From Methylovirgula sp. (GTDB lineage: Bacteria > Pseudomonadota > Alphaproteobacteria > Rhizobiales > Beijerinckiaceae), in the NCBI RefSeq assembly GCF_037200945.1, contig NZ_JBBCGP010000001.1, forward strand, positions 2,354,501 through 2,418,500: 64,000 nt of DNA, given 5' to 3'. The translations under genes and the position numbers were made by a program. The stretch's first letter is position 1; each line of letters starts with the position of its first letter. Shown here one piece after another: positions 50,313 to 58,762 of this stretch. Below the pieces are notes generated by a model, which made no database searches, had not been told where the DNA came from, and was given only the letters and a program-made list of their open reading frames with translations.

Positions 50313-51203
50313 ATGACCGATATGATCGGCGGGAGCGTTCGCGGCCGGCTGCCTTACACACCAATTCACCACCGTCCCAAGCTCAAACTGCCCGGGGACG
50401 CCCGCGTGGCGGTCTGGACGATCGTCAATGTCGAGAACTGGAGCCCGAGCGGCGCGATGCCGCGCGCGGTCTTGCCGCCGCCAATGGGGCAGCCGCTATT
50501 GCCCGACGTCCCGAATTGGGCATGGCACGAATATGGTATGCGGGTGGGATTCTGGCGGTTCGTAGAAGCGCTCGGCACGCGTAACCTGAAGGCGACCTTC
50601 GCGATCAACGGGTCGGTCTGCGATCTTTATCCTGACGCGTGCGAGTCGGCGCGCGACGCGGGCTGGGATTTCATGGGTCACGGCTTTGTGCAAAAGCCGA
50701 TGCACAAGGTGGGCGATCAGAAATCGGCGATCGCCGAGACGATTGAAGCCATCAAAAAATTCACCGGCAAGCCGCCGCGTGGCTGGGAAAGCCCCGGCCT
50801 GACTGAAACAGACCAGACGCTCGATCTCCTCGCCGAGGCCGGTATCGAATATGTGGCCGACTGGGTGCTTGATGATCAACCGGTTATGCTGAAAACGACC
50901 GCCGGAAACATCGTGTCTGTACCGTATACGGTCGAAATCAATGATGTCGTCATGAGTGCCGTTCAGCAGCGGCCGTCTGACGAAATCTACCGCCGCGGCC
51001 GGGATCAATTCGATCGGCTGTATCTGGATGGCGCCAAGGCACCGCGAGTCATGGCAATCTCGATCCATCCTTACCTGACCGGCGTGCCGCATCGGATCAA
51101 ATATCTCGAAATGCTGTATGACTACATCCTCGGTCACGAGGGTGTCGTGATGTGGACCGGCGCGGAAATCCTCGACTGGTATCGCGCGCAGATAATTGTG
51201 TAG
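50313..51203 (+). CDS. Polysaccharide-deacetylase-fold hydrolase, PuuE/cyclic-amide type
   Basis: A 296-residue protein following AGGAG. It has the NodB fold but not the classic metal triad: motif 1 reads 'WTIVNVENWSPSG' instead of TFDD and motif 2 reads 'DFMGHGFVQKPM', keeping only the first His. This is the pattern of allantoinase PuuE and related cyclic amide/imide hydrolases rather than sugar deacetylases. Other family blocks such as 'RGWESPGLTETDQTLDLL' and 'MAISIHPYLTGVPHR' are present. It probably opens a cyclic amide or hydrolyses an N-acyl bond in this pathway. Confidence 0.8.
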   Translation: MTDMIGGSVRGRLPYTPIHHRPKLKLPGDARVAVWTIVNVENWSPSGAMPRAVLPPPMGQPLLPDVPNWAWHEYGMRVGFWRFVEALGTRNLKATFAINGSVCDLYPDACESARDAGWDFMGHGFVQKPMHKVGDQKSAIAETIEAIKKFTGKPPRGWESPGLTETDQTLDLLAEAGIEYVADWVLDDQPVMLKTTAGNIVSVPYTVEINDVVMSAVQQRPSDEIYRRGRDQFDRLYLDGAKAPRVMAISIHPYLTGVPHRIKYLEMLYDYILGHEGVVMWTGAEILDWYRAQIIV

Positions 51204-51212
51204 AAGGCGGCT

Positions 51213-52199
51213 ATGACGTTACCGACCGTTTTGATGATCTCGCTGGGCGGAACCATCACCATGACGCGAAATGCGAGCGGCGGGATCGTGCCGACGCTCG
51301 ATGCGAATGATCTCGTGTGCACGGTTCCGGGCCTCGATACCGTGGCGCAAATTGAGACGCTGTCGCCGTTTCGAAAGCCCGGTGCATCGCTGACGTTCGA
51401 CGATCTTATGGCTGTCGCTACGCTGATCAACGCTCGGCTTGCGAGCGGCATTGCTGGCGCCGTCGTCATTCAGGGAACCGACACGATCGAAGAGACCGCC
51501 TTCGTGCTCGATCGCCTCGTCAGAGGGGATGCGCCTGTCGTCGTCACAGGCGCCATGCGTGGCGCCGAGGCGGCTGGCGCTGACGGTCCGGCCAATCTGC
51601 TTGCATCGGCGATAACGGCCGTCAGTCTGGACGCGCGTGGACGCGGCGTCCTGGTTGTCTTGAACGATGAAATTCACGCAGCGCGGTTCGTACAGAAGAG
51701 CCATACAGCGCTTCCTTCGGCGTTTCGTTCGCCCCTTTGCGGTCCGGTGGCTCTGGTCATCGAAGGGCGCGCATTATTTCAACTCGACCCGCGGCGCGCC
51801 CCCTCGCTTGAAGGAGAATGGTCGAATGAGGAGCGCCCGGTAGCGCTTCTCAAAATTGGGCTCGGTGATGATGGGCGACTTATTACAGCGTTGCCATCGC
51901 TGGGTTTCGCGGGCGTCGTGATCGAAGGAATGGGCGCGGGCCACGTGCCTGCGCATATTGCACCGCTGCTGGGAACAATTGCCGAGCAAATGCCAGTAGT
52001 CCTTGCCTCGCGCGCGGAGACCGGACCGTCGTTTACCCAGACCTATGCTTTTCCTGGCTCAGAGGTTGATCTCCTTGGACGTGGCTTGATATCGGCCGGG
52101 TCTTTAAGTGGGCTCAAAGCGAGATTGTTGCTCAGCCTACTCCTTCGTACGGGCCATCATGATCGCACGCAAATTCGTGCAGCCTTCGAGATGAACTGA
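51213..52199 (+). CDS. Asparaginase/glutaminase-family amidohydrolase
   Basis: A 328-residue protein with both catalytic threonine segments of type I/II asparaginases: 'MISLGGTITMTRNASGG' (first Thr) and 'VVIQGTDTIEETAFVL' (second Thr with Asp). There is no signal peptide, so it acts in the cytoplasm. It starts 10 bases after the previous gene and closes the operon. Together with the isochorismatase-family and PuuE-like enzymes it makes three predicted amide hydrolases in one unit, suggesting stepwise release of ammonia from a nitrogen-rich substrate. Confidence 0.85.
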   Translation: MTLPTVLMISLGGTITMTRNASGGIVPTLDANDLVCTVPGLDTVAQIETLSPFRKPGASLTFDDLMAVATLINARLASGIAGAVVIQGTDTIEETAFVLDRLVRGDAPVVVTGAMRGAEAAGADGPANLLASAITAVSLDARGRGVLVVLNDEIHAARFVQKSHTALPSAFRSPLCGPVALVIEGRALFQLDPRRAPSLEGEWSNEERPVALLKIGLGDDGRLITALPSLGFAGVVIEGMGAGHVPAHIAPLLGTIAEQMPVVLASRAETGPSFTQTYAFPGSEVDLLGRGLISAGSLSGLKARLLLSLLLRTGHHDRTQIRAAFEMN

Positions 52200-52500
52200 A
52201 GTCGCCCGAGATATGGATTGAGCCAAGCCTTAAACAGCCTCCCGAGGTCGATGCGCCGGAGGTTTAGTGGCGCCCCATATCGGCTGAATCATCAGCCAAA
52301 TCCGGTCGTCCCGAAGGCTTGCTTCCATGTCGGATCTGGCGCGCCAAATATTTCAATAGCTCAGCTGGCTTTGAACGATGGCCGGTGGCCCATCGGAGCA
52401 GATCGATTAACCGTCCGCGTCTGCCCAGGACAGCCCGCCAAAGCGCCACGACGGGCACACGCTCGCATCACGGTGGTGTCGCTGAGTGGGAGTGACCTCT
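52200..52500. other. Gap after the asparaginase gene, possible transposase debris
   Basis: No complete gene. On the minus strand one frame reads 'SDTTVMRACARRGALAG' near 52490-52440, reminiscent of IS5-type transposases ('DSTVVRAH...'), but the match is short and broken. It may be an old insertion remnant at the end of the catabolic region. Confidence 0.25.
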
Positions 52501-53289
52501 TTAACCGGCGTTTCCGATAATCCCAATGCTCGGAACGCTGAAGGTAACAATAAAGCTTGCGCCGCGATCATCAGCGCCGGAGGTGATGCGCAACACGCCG
52601 TTGATCTGTTGAATCAGCGAAAGGACGATCTTCATCCCGAGTCCTTTGCTTTTCGTTGGGTCGAATTCGGCGGGCAATCCCGGCCCGCTATCCAACACCG
52701 AAATCGAATGACCCAAGGTTGGTGACGTTTCCAATCGAACGACGATATTGCTCTTGGCGTATTTTGCTGAATTGGTGACGAGCTCAGCGACGATGAACCC
52801 GAGTGGCGTTGCAAATAGTGTGGGTATCTCCAACTTCTCGCCTTCGACGCGGATGCCGCAATCGGTTTGCTCGTGCAGGAGGCTCGAAAGATCAGCACAG
52901 AGATGTTGAAGATACTGCTTAAATTCCACCTTCTCGCGATGATGAAGGGGATGCAAACGCCTGTGCACGCGTCCAAAGGCGGCTACACGCTGGCCTGCGG
53001 CGCGCAATTGTGCGGCGGCTTCCGGCGATGCCTGCCGGCTTTGCATGGACAGCAAACTGGTGACCAATTGCAGACTGTTAAAAAGACGGTGGTCGAACTC
53101 CAGCATCAACATGTCTTGGCGTTTTAGCAGTTCGCTCCTCTCGTGAAGCAATGCCGCTTCTCGATCGAGAGCCGCGCTCAGTTCGGCTTTCAGTGCATCA
53201 AGCTGCGTGTGCGCGCGGCGGGTGCTCCTGATCAGGGGCAACCAAGGGGATCGGAATTGGCCCTTTTGCGTGGAGGTCGTATCACTCAT
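52501..53289 (-). CDS. Sensor histidine kinase, HisKA_2 type
   Basis: The ATG at 53289 gives 262 residues. A coiled-coil N-terminus (about residues 25-75) is followed by the HisKA_2 phospho-acceptor region 'EFDHRLFNSLQLVTSLLSMQ' and the HATPase_c domain with N-box 'AELVTNSAKYAKS', 'VLDSGPGLPAEFD' and 'KGLGMKIVLSLIQQ'. No membrane segment or PAS domain is present, so it is a soluble kinase whose input comes from elsewhere. Such kinases act in the alphaproteobacterial general stress or light/redox pathways. No response regulator is adjacent. Confidence 0.85.
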   Translation of the reverse strand: MSDTTSTQKGQFRSPWLPLIRSTRRAHTQLDALKAELSAALDREAALLHERSELLKRQDMLMLEFDHRLFNSLQLVTSLLSMQSRQASPEAAAQLRAAGQRVAAFGRVHRRLHPLHHREKVEFKQYLQHLCADLSSLLHEQTDCGIRVEGEKLEIPTLFATPLGFIVAELVTNSAKYAKSNIVVRLETSPTLGHSISVLDSGPGLPAEFDPTKSKGLGMKIVLSLIQQINGVLRITSGADDRGASFIVTFSVPSIGIIGNAG

Positions 53290-53715
53290 TGTGTCCACTC
53301 CGAATTTGTGGATCCGAGAAGTCAATTGGGAAGCGACTTGGCATGGCTTCTTCCAACGCGCGCCGCGTCGTCCCGAGCTTCACCATTGCACCGCAACGGA
53401 AGCTCGGGCTGGTCAAAAGTGCTCACAATGAAAGTGAATGAAGACATGGCTAACGTGCGCAAACCCGCCGCTTTGCGAGGCGCAACAGTGCTCAGCTTCC
53501 CGCGCGGCGGTCACTACACAAAAATGTTATGACGACGCGTCAACCCTAATGAAGCCACGCGCGTCTACAAGACGCGAACCGAGCACGCTATCTGGGGACG
53601 CTGCGAACGTCAGAAATGCGCTTGTAAATGCGGGTTTGAAATCGAAGGCGACACGGACCGCGCGTCAAAGCTGATGATTGCTGGAACAAGCATTAAATCG
53701 AAGTGCGATTACCAT
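53290..53715. other. Gap upstream of the sensor kinase
   Basis: About 420 bases with only short frames (for example 53428-53532, 34 codons; 53438-53674) that lack ribosome-binding sites and protein-like composition. I see no gene I can support; it should contain the kinase promoter. Confidence 0.3.
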
Positions 53716-53880
53716 TCAGTAGAAACGTCCTTGTCCAAATATCGCGAATGCGACTAGAACCACGAGGATGACGCCGATGATCCCGAAACCGCCGTTGCCA
53801 TAATACCCGCGATTGCGACCCCAATAGCCGGCGCCTCCGAAGACAAGAAAAAGAACGATGATAATAAGAAGTATGCTCAT
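53716..53880 (-). CDS. DUF3309-like small membrane protein
   Basis: The ATG at 53880 gives 54 residues: a hydrophobic helix 'MSILLIIIVLFLVFGGAGYW', a Gly/Tyr/Asn-rich loop, and a second helix 'IIGVILVVLVAFAIFGQG'. This two-helix layout with a central glycine/tyrosine loop matches the DUF3309 family of small proteins common in alpha- and betaproteobacteria. The function is unknown; a stress-related role is often suggested by context. Confidence 0.7.
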   Translation of the reverse strand: MSILLIIIVLFLVFGGAGYWGRNRGYYGNGGFGIIGVILVVLVAFAIFGQGRFY

Positions 53881-54099
53881 AGCGGCGCCTCTCTGAAGAG
53901 AGCAACTTGCGCCTCGATACGAAACGGAGCAGCCCACATTTATATAACGGACAGCTAGAGCGAAGGTTCCGCTTAAAGTTTCGTCAACGTATACTATATG
54001 CAGTTTTCGTTTGGATAGGATAGGCCGAAGAGTGTTCTATTTTGCTCAGACACATCTAGGCTAGATACGCGAATATGGGAATCTGAAAAGGATTCCCAT

Positions 54100-54339
54100 A
54101 TGAAAAAAGTTCTAGCGTTGTTCCTTATAGCCTTGGGTGTTTCGTACTTTGCGACACGTGCCATGGCAGATGCCGTGGTCGTGAGCCCAAACGGCGTTGG
54201 CATTGGCGGGCATCATCACGGCCATGATCGGCACCGGGGCGATGAAGGTATGCATCACGCCATGGGCCACGGCGGCCATGATGTCGATGACCATAGTCAT
54301 CACGCTGATCGAGGCCACGACAAAAATCATGCCGAATAA
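54100..54339 (+). CDS. Secreted histidine-rich small protein
   Basis: A 79-residue protein with a signal peptide (residues 1-23, ending 'ATRAMADA') and a mature part of about 55 residues dominated by His, Gly and Asp ('GGHHHGHDRHRGDEGMHHAM'). AAAAGGA lies a few bases upstream of the ATG. The mature part has no Cys and looks unstructured without metal. Periplasmic metal binding (Ni, Zn or Cu) is an inference from composition. Confidence 0.65.
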   Translation: MKKVLALFLIALGVSYFATRAMADAVVVSPNGVGIGGHHHGHDRHRGDEGMHHAMGHGGHDVDDHSHHADRGHDKNHAE

Positions 54340-54471
54340 GACCGGATAGATGTGCAGCAGCTTGGGAGCTGCTGCATGAACTCCAGCGCGGCGCCATTCG
54401 CCGCTCTGTTTGGAGGACAAAGCTTGTCTGCTTATCGCCCATATGGCCGAGGGTAATGCTTGGTAAGGAAA

Positions 54472-54987
54472 ATGACGCGCTGCCTATCACTTTCCCCACT
54501 GGGGTCGAAATTCGACGCCTTTCTATTCGCGCCGATGGGCGAGGATAAAAATGGAATGTTGCTCAGTGTCCTTACAGTGCTGGCGCGCTTCGGTATCGAT
54601 CCGTGGCTGGAAGCTGCAGAATTGGCTCGCCTCCCTGAAGAAACGGCGACCCAGAGATTGACCTCGTTTATTGCAGCACTCCCCGATGCAGAAACGGTGC
54701 ATCCGGATCCGCCGAGGATTGCAGCCCGCTTGATCGCGCTTTTGCCGCGTGTGACTTTTATCAGCGCGCCATCGCGCGGAACGGCGATTGGCGTGAATGC
54801 GGCGAACAATTCGCGAAGCCTAATTTATATGCTGTGCTTCAGCGTCGCCATTGTGGTGCTTTTATTTGGCGTTCAGTCGATCGTGGCAGGCCACCCGCCG
54901 TCGGTGCGCGTTCACAAACCCTTTTCGGACGTCTCCGGCATGCGCTCGGGTTCGACACCCAATGAAAGCAACGGATACCAGCCGTAG
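54472..54987 (+). CDS. Uncharacterised protein with C-terminal membrane helix
   Basis: The ATG at 54472 is preferred ('MTRCLSLSPLGSKFDAFLFA'); an in-frame TTG at 54460 has a better-spaced GAGGG and cannot be excluded. The first ~95 residues form a soluble domain with 'GIDPWLEAAELARLPEETAT' and 'FIAALPDAETV', a pattern shared by small Rhizobiales proteins of unknown function. One membrane helix follows at about residues 122-143, then a Ser/Pro/Asn-rich tail. No function is assigned. Confidence 0.6.
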   Translation: MTRCLSLSPLGSKFDAFLFAPMGEDKNGMLLSVLTVLARFGIDPWLEAAELARLPEETATQRLTSFIAALPDAETVHPDPPRIAARLIALLPRVTFISAPSRGTAIGVNAANNSRSLIYMLCFSVAIVVLLFGVQSIVAGHPPSVRVHKPFSDVSGMRSGSTPNESNGYQP

Positions 54988-55046
54988 CAAATGTGCCTCA
55001 AGAACGTCCTGAGCGAAGACGCGCAATGGCCGTAAACTCAGAAATT

Positions 55047-55754
55047 TCATGATGGCGAATCGATAGTTCGCGGGTGGTCTGCCAGCACCACACTCAGCAA
55101 TGAACTGTGGACTTCAAGGTGCCCATTATAGCTGATGAAGCCCGCTTTGCGGAACTTGTTCATGAAATGACTGACGCGTGATCGGGTCGTGCCGACCATT
55201 TCGGCAAGCGTCTCCTGACTGATCTTCGCGATTAACGGCTCCGGCCGCCCTTCCTTGCCGAAATTGGCCAACAGCAACAGCAGCCGTGCGAGCCTTTTCT
55301 CGGTTGAATTGAAGAGCTGATCGACAAGATCCTCTTCGACCCTGGCATTCCGCGCTAAAATATGCGCGACAAACATCTGGGAAAACTCGGGCTCTTCTCG
55401 AAGCACGCGCATGATCTCCGTCTTATCCACGCGCATCGTCACGCAGTCCGTCATCGCGCTCGCTGTCGCCAGGCGCTTTGGCTGCCCGATCAGGCATCCC
55501 TCGCCCACGAATTCGTCCGCACCCAAAATTGCGACGACGGCTTCCTTGCCTTGCTTCGAGATGACAGTGACTTTGACCTTGCCCTTCCGGACGTAAAAAA
55601 TCGCGTCCGCGTCTTCGCCCTGCGAAAAAAGAATTTCGCCCTTGCGATGTGCGGACACGACGCGGCCCTTGGCTGTGGTCTCAAGAAAAACCGCGGGATC
55701 AAATCGCGTCTTTCCCTTTCCTGATTTTTTTTTAGGAATCTTCGTCTCACTCAT
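55047..55754 (-). CDS. Crp/Fnr-family transcriptional regulator
   Basis: A 235-residue protein with a Lys-rich N-terminus, a cyclic-nucleotide-binding domain (about residues 25-140; 'ILFSQGEDADAIFYVRKGKV', 'DEFVGEGCLIGQPKRLATA') and a C-terminal Crp-type helix-turn-helix 'ISQETLAEMVGTTRSRVSHF'. It lacks the N-terminal cysteines of Fnr, so oxygen sensing by an iron-sulphur cluster is unlikely. The glycine and Glu pattern in the binding pocket is loosely cAMP-like, but the effector is uncertain. It is flanked by small envelope-type genes that may be its targets. Confidence 0.85.
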   Translation of the reverse strand: MSETKIPKKKSGKGKTRFDPAVFLETTAKGRVVSAHRKGEILFSQGEDADAIFYVRKGKVKVTVISKQGKEAVVAILGADEFVGEGCLIGQPKRLATASAMTDCVTMRVDKTEIMRVLREEPEFSQMFVAHILARNARVEEDLVDQLFNSTEKRLARLLLLLANFGKEGRPEPLIAKISQETLAEMVGTTRSRVSHFMNKFRKAGFISYNGHLEVHSSLLSVVLADHPRTIDSPS

Positions 55755-55937
55755 CTTAGTCCCTCGCCATCTGCGCTTTCAGTAAATTGAGATGAGCACG
55801 TGTATAAATTGCGCGCTGCGCGGAAAAGGGCGCTTTACCTTTTCGTTTAACACCGTTCGTCATTGAATTATCTAGGAACGAACCGGCGTCTCAACCGTTC
55901 CTACTATGTAAATTATTATATTTACTGGGAAATCGAC

Positions 55938-56240
55938 ATGAAACAAACGATAAGGAATATCCTTTTTGCAGGGACAGCGGTGCTGACGCTGTCCTTGGTA
56001 CCTTCAATAGCTGATGCCCGCGGTGGCGGCCATGGCGGTGGCGGCCATGGCGGTGGCGGCCATGGCGGCGGTGGTCACATGGGTGGCGGCCACATGGGCG
56101 GTCACTTCGTCGGCGGTCACTATGGTCATGGCGGCAGATATGCCGGCGGCTACAGACATGGGTACGGCTATGGATACGGCGGCGGCTACTGCGGCCCGAT
56201 TCAAATAGCTGCCGGCCTCTGTGGCGGATACGGCTACTAA
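55938..56240 (+). CDS. Secreted Gly/His-rich repeat protein
   Basis: The ATG at 55938 gives 100 residues; the open frame upstream to 55863 lacks a good start. Residues 1-27 are a signal peptide ('TAVLTLSLVPSIADA'). The mature part has repeats of GGGHG ('GGGHGGGGHGGGGHGGGGHM') and then Tyr/Gly-rich sequence with two Cys near the end ('YCGPIQIAAGLCGGYGY'). Such proteins are predicted to be extracytoplasmic and flexible; metal binding by the GGGH repeats is plausible. Confidence 0.65.
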   Translation: MKQTIRNILFAGTAVLTLSLVPSIADARGGGHGGGGHGGGGHGGGGHMGGGHMGGHFVGGHYGHGGRYAGGYRHGYGYGYGGGYCGPIQIAAGLCGGYGY

Positions 56241-56313
56241 CCGTCATCCCTGTTCGTTCACAGACGCACGCTGGCTTGGGCACGGGTGCGCCGTTTCAAC
56301 CTCTGGAGAACTT

Positions 56314-56565
56314 ATGAAATTTCGTTTTGCTATCGCTCTTGGACTCTTCGCTTCGATGTCTTCCCCGATGATTGCGCACGCGCAAGGTTTGGTTGGCGGC
56401 GCGGAGGAAGGCGTCCATCGAGGTAATCGAGCCGCGGGGCCTGTTGGCGCTGTCGTTGGAGGCGCCATCGGTGCTGGCGTTGGGACTGTAAACGGTGCAC
56501 TAGGGCTCGGGTATCATCACCATCGCTGCTATTGGCGGCACGGCTACCGTCATTGCCGTTATTAA
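56314..56565 (+). CDS. Secreted small glycine-zipper protein with His/Arg/Tyr tail
   Basis: The ATG at 56314 is preceded by CTGGAGAA. The 83-residue product has a signal peptide ('FAIALGLFASMSSPMIAHAQ'), a glycine-zipper segment ('GAVVGGAIGAGVGTVNGALG') able to insert in or span a membrane, and a C-terminal 'YHHHRCYWRHGYRHCRY' tail rich in aromatic and basic residues with two Cys. Related small envelope proteins occur in Hyphomicrobiales. The function is unknown; it follows the Gly/His-rich gene by 73 bases. Confidence 0.65.
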   Translation: MKFRFAIALGLFASMSSPMIAHAQGLVGGAEEGVHRGNRAAGPVGAVVGGAIGAGVGTVNGALGLGYHHHRCYWRHGYRHCRY

Positions 56566-56642
56566 TTGCCTGCTTGATCAGAACCCCGCTAAGCGCGGTG
56601 TAGAAGCCCTGATAAGGCAAAGTCCATTAAAACGGCGGCTTT

Positions 56643-56764
56643 CTAGGAGCCGCCGGCTTCAGCGATGAGTTCGAAGGAGCGTAGCCGCGCGGCGTGATCA
56701 TAGACATCAGAAACGATCATGATCTCGTCGGCGCCGGTCTCGGCGCTGAGCGCGGCGATGCCTG
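56643..56764 (-). pseudogene. Detached 3' fragment of a luciferase-like monooxygenase gene
   Basis: The last ~38 codons here ('IAALSAETGADEIMIVSDVY', ending 'FELIAEAGGS') repeat the C-terminal part of the intact gene at 59153-60172. The 115-base DNA segment 56650-56764 agrees with 59196-59310 at 107 of 115 positions. The sequence upstream of this fragment is unrelated, so it is a truncated relic, not a functional gene. Confidence 0.8.
56650..56764. repeat. Direct repeat copy A (monooxygenase 3' end)
   Basis: 115 bases, about 93 percent identical to 59196-59310 in the same orientation. The two copies bracket about 2.4 kb containing glycosyltransferase genes. Confidence 0.8.
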
Positions 56765-56890
56765 GCACCGGCGCGAGAAGCTGAAGCGGATGTGGACGGG
56801 CGGTAAGGGTTAATACACAACGTACGGTTGTGATTCCGGGGCCGACGTCAGCCGGGCCTCGCATGGACCGGGGCCGGGTCGGGAATTGCC

Positions 56891-57865
56891 GTGTTTTTCA
56901 GGGAAAAAGCGATCGTTTTCGAAGAGTGGCGTTGGCCTAACGCTCGGTCATGGATCAAATTCTGCCAACGCGAGAGCCGGCTCGTCTTGCTGAAACGCTC
57001 ATCGGTGAATTCTGGGCTCTGCGCGTTTTGCGCCGTGAAAAACGAGGCCGATATTCTCCCCGCATTTTTAGAGCACTATAGGAGGTTGGGCGTCGACCAA
57101 TTTGTTTTCGTCGATAATGCTTCGGACGACGGAACGGTCGAATTCCTTTCTGGTCAGCACGACGTGCACTTGTTCTCGACTCAGCAGCCTTTTTCGGAAT
57201 CCTTTTGCGGAAGACTCTGGACTGATTATCTTGCCTTCAAGATGCAACTCGGCCAATGGGTGCTGACTCTCGATGCTGACGAATTGCTCGTGTACGAAGC
57301 TTTCGAGAAAGTCCGGTTGCCGGATTTGATCGGGCTTTTGCAACGATCGGGGCGAAAGAGGTTATTCGCGCCTATGATCGACCTCTACGATCTTGAGGAC
57401 GGGGTTTATTTCGATGCGGCCCCTGAACGCACCGATCAGCGAGCAAACGGCCCGTGGGTTAATGGAGGCCCCCGAATGAGAATGGAACTCTCGAGAGGCG
57501 CAATTCCTCCGCTGCTTTCGAAGTATCCGCTCACCGTCTTTGATCGACGCACCTCGTATGCATCAACTCACCTTCCGTTTCCGGTCAATAGAAACGACGC
57601 GGGTTGTTTTGCGCGTCTCCTACACCACAAAATTAAGCCGAGGCTTCGAGCGAAGATCGATGAAGCGTTGCAAGGCAATCAACATTGGAACGATTCCGCA
57701 GATTATAAGGTTTATGACGAATGGTTTGGAACCGATCTCAGAGAGACATTCTCGCAGCGATACGAAGGCCCACATTCGCTGATTGAAGCCTCCCTCATGG
57801 ACCCTGTACCGCGGGGAAGGGCAAAACTGTCGCCATACAAGTGGGATGACACGCGCCGGATTTAG
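56891..57865 (+). CDS. Glycosyltransferase family 2-like protein
   Basis: A 324-residue protein starting with GTG. The glycosyltransferase core is 'FCAVKNEADILPAFLEHYRR', 'DQFVFVDNASDDGTVEFL' and the metal-binding 'WVLTLDADELLVYEA' (DxD-like). This matches the GT2_4 type (single-domain, found in polysaccharide and lipid glycosylation). The first ~35 residues are atypical and the true start may be downstream. It lies within transferred-looking DNA between two repeats of a monooxygenase end. The acceptor is unknown. Confidence 0.78.
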   Translation: MFFREKAIVFEEWRWPNARSWIKFCQRESRLVLLKRSSVNSGLCAFCAVKNEADILPAFLEHYRRLGVDQFVFVDNASDDGTVEFLSGQHDVHLFSTQQPFSESFCGRLWTDYLAFKMQLGQWVLTLDADELLVYEAFEKVRLPDLIGLLQRSGRKRLFAPMIDLYDLEDGVYFDAAPERTDQRANGPWVNGGPRMRMELSRGAIPPLLSKYPLTVFDRRTSYASTHLPFPVNRNDAGCFARLLHHKIKPRLRAKIDEALQGNQHWNDSADYKVYDEWFGTDLRETFSQRYEGPHSLIEASLMDPVPRGRAKLSPYKWDDTRRI

Positions 57866-57973
57866 TTTGAGGCATTTTTGCGCTTGCCTAGTTGCCAAAT
57901 GACGCCGCGACGACTTCAAAAGCGTCAGTTCCTGCGAGCTTTGTTCCACGTCAGTGTGAGGATATAGCTCCGA

Positions 57974-58762
57974 CTAATAGATCAGCTCGCGAAATCGCGC
58001 TGGATAGAGGTCGCGCGGGTCCCAAAACGCATCTTGCCGTGATCCGTCCTTGAACCAATAGTATCTGTGTGGCGGGATGACGATATTGTCAGGACCACCC
58101 AAATATGCCGCCCACCAGGAAAAACTCGAATTGCTTATCGCATGTCGTTTTGCTCGCGATAAAAGATGAAAGTCTTTCAGCGCGTCGTCCGAACGCAATA
58201 AGATATGAGGCCGATTCATCTTAATGCGAGATAGAAAACTCCCCGTTCTTGCCAGATCATCCGTTGTGATGACCAGTGGCCGATCCGATTCCAGCTCTTT
58301 CAGCGCTCGGATGAAATACTCGTCGGGCAACCGCCCCATCGGGTCTCCCTTATTATCCGGAGACAGAGAATAATTACGGATGTGAATGGCGTCGAAGTCA
58401 CTCAGCTTCTTAATCCGGCAGAATTCATCCAATTGACTCTTGATACCTTCGGGTTCGGCGAGAAGGTCGCGTATCGCGTCCTCAGCATCGCGAAAATACC
58501 ATTCGCACTGAAAATTTCCTCTCAGGTCGACGTGTTCTAAAAAAGGTATCTCTTGATAAGCGAAGCTTTGCTCTTCGTACAGGCGCGATCTCAGCATGCC
58601 ACCGTAATATTCCTTTATCTTCGGATAGAGGTGATCATACTCGATGCCATTCTCCTCGCAGACCCAAGGAGAGTAGCTATTGAAGCGCAGTTTACCTTGG
58701 GTAACGTGCTCAGTTAATTCCCGAATGATGCTGCGACCGCCGCGTATTTGGCGATCGTATGA
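57974..58762 (-). pseudogene. Alpha-1,2-fucosyltransferase-like (GT11) gene, 5'-truncated
   Basis: From the first Met codon at 58597 the product is 207 residues with GT11-like blocks: 'LRGNFQCEWYFRDAEDAI', 'AIHIRNYSLSPDNKGDP', 'RPLVITTDDLA' and 'AISNSSFSWWAAYLGGPDNI' (NSSFSWWxA is the strongest). Protein-like coding continues upstream of that Met to 58762 ('FNSYSPWVCEENGIEYDHLY') with no start codon, and the N-terminal GDP-fucose-binding GxGNQ region is missing. The gene therefore appears truncated at its 5' end where it meets another remnant. A+T content is higher than in the flanks, suggesting transfer. Confidence 0.65.

Noticed and set aside
52218..52520. 100-codon plus-strand frame after the asparaginase gene
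   Set aside because: Low-complexity shadow-like sequence without a start signal; the minus strand has a faint transposase-like trace instead.
53438..53674. 78-codon plus-strand frame upstream of the sensor kinase
   Set aside because: No ribosome-binding site, no family pattern and Ser/Thr/Ala shadow composition.
56025..56110. Short tandem DNA repeats that could look like a CRISPR or minisatellite
   Set aside because: They encode the GGGHG repeats of a secreted protein; there are no spacers and the unit keeps the reading frame.
56816..56832. CACAAC/GTTGTG inverted repeat upstream of the GT2 gene
   Set aside because: Six-base arms in a region that is probably scarred DNA; too weak to call an operator.
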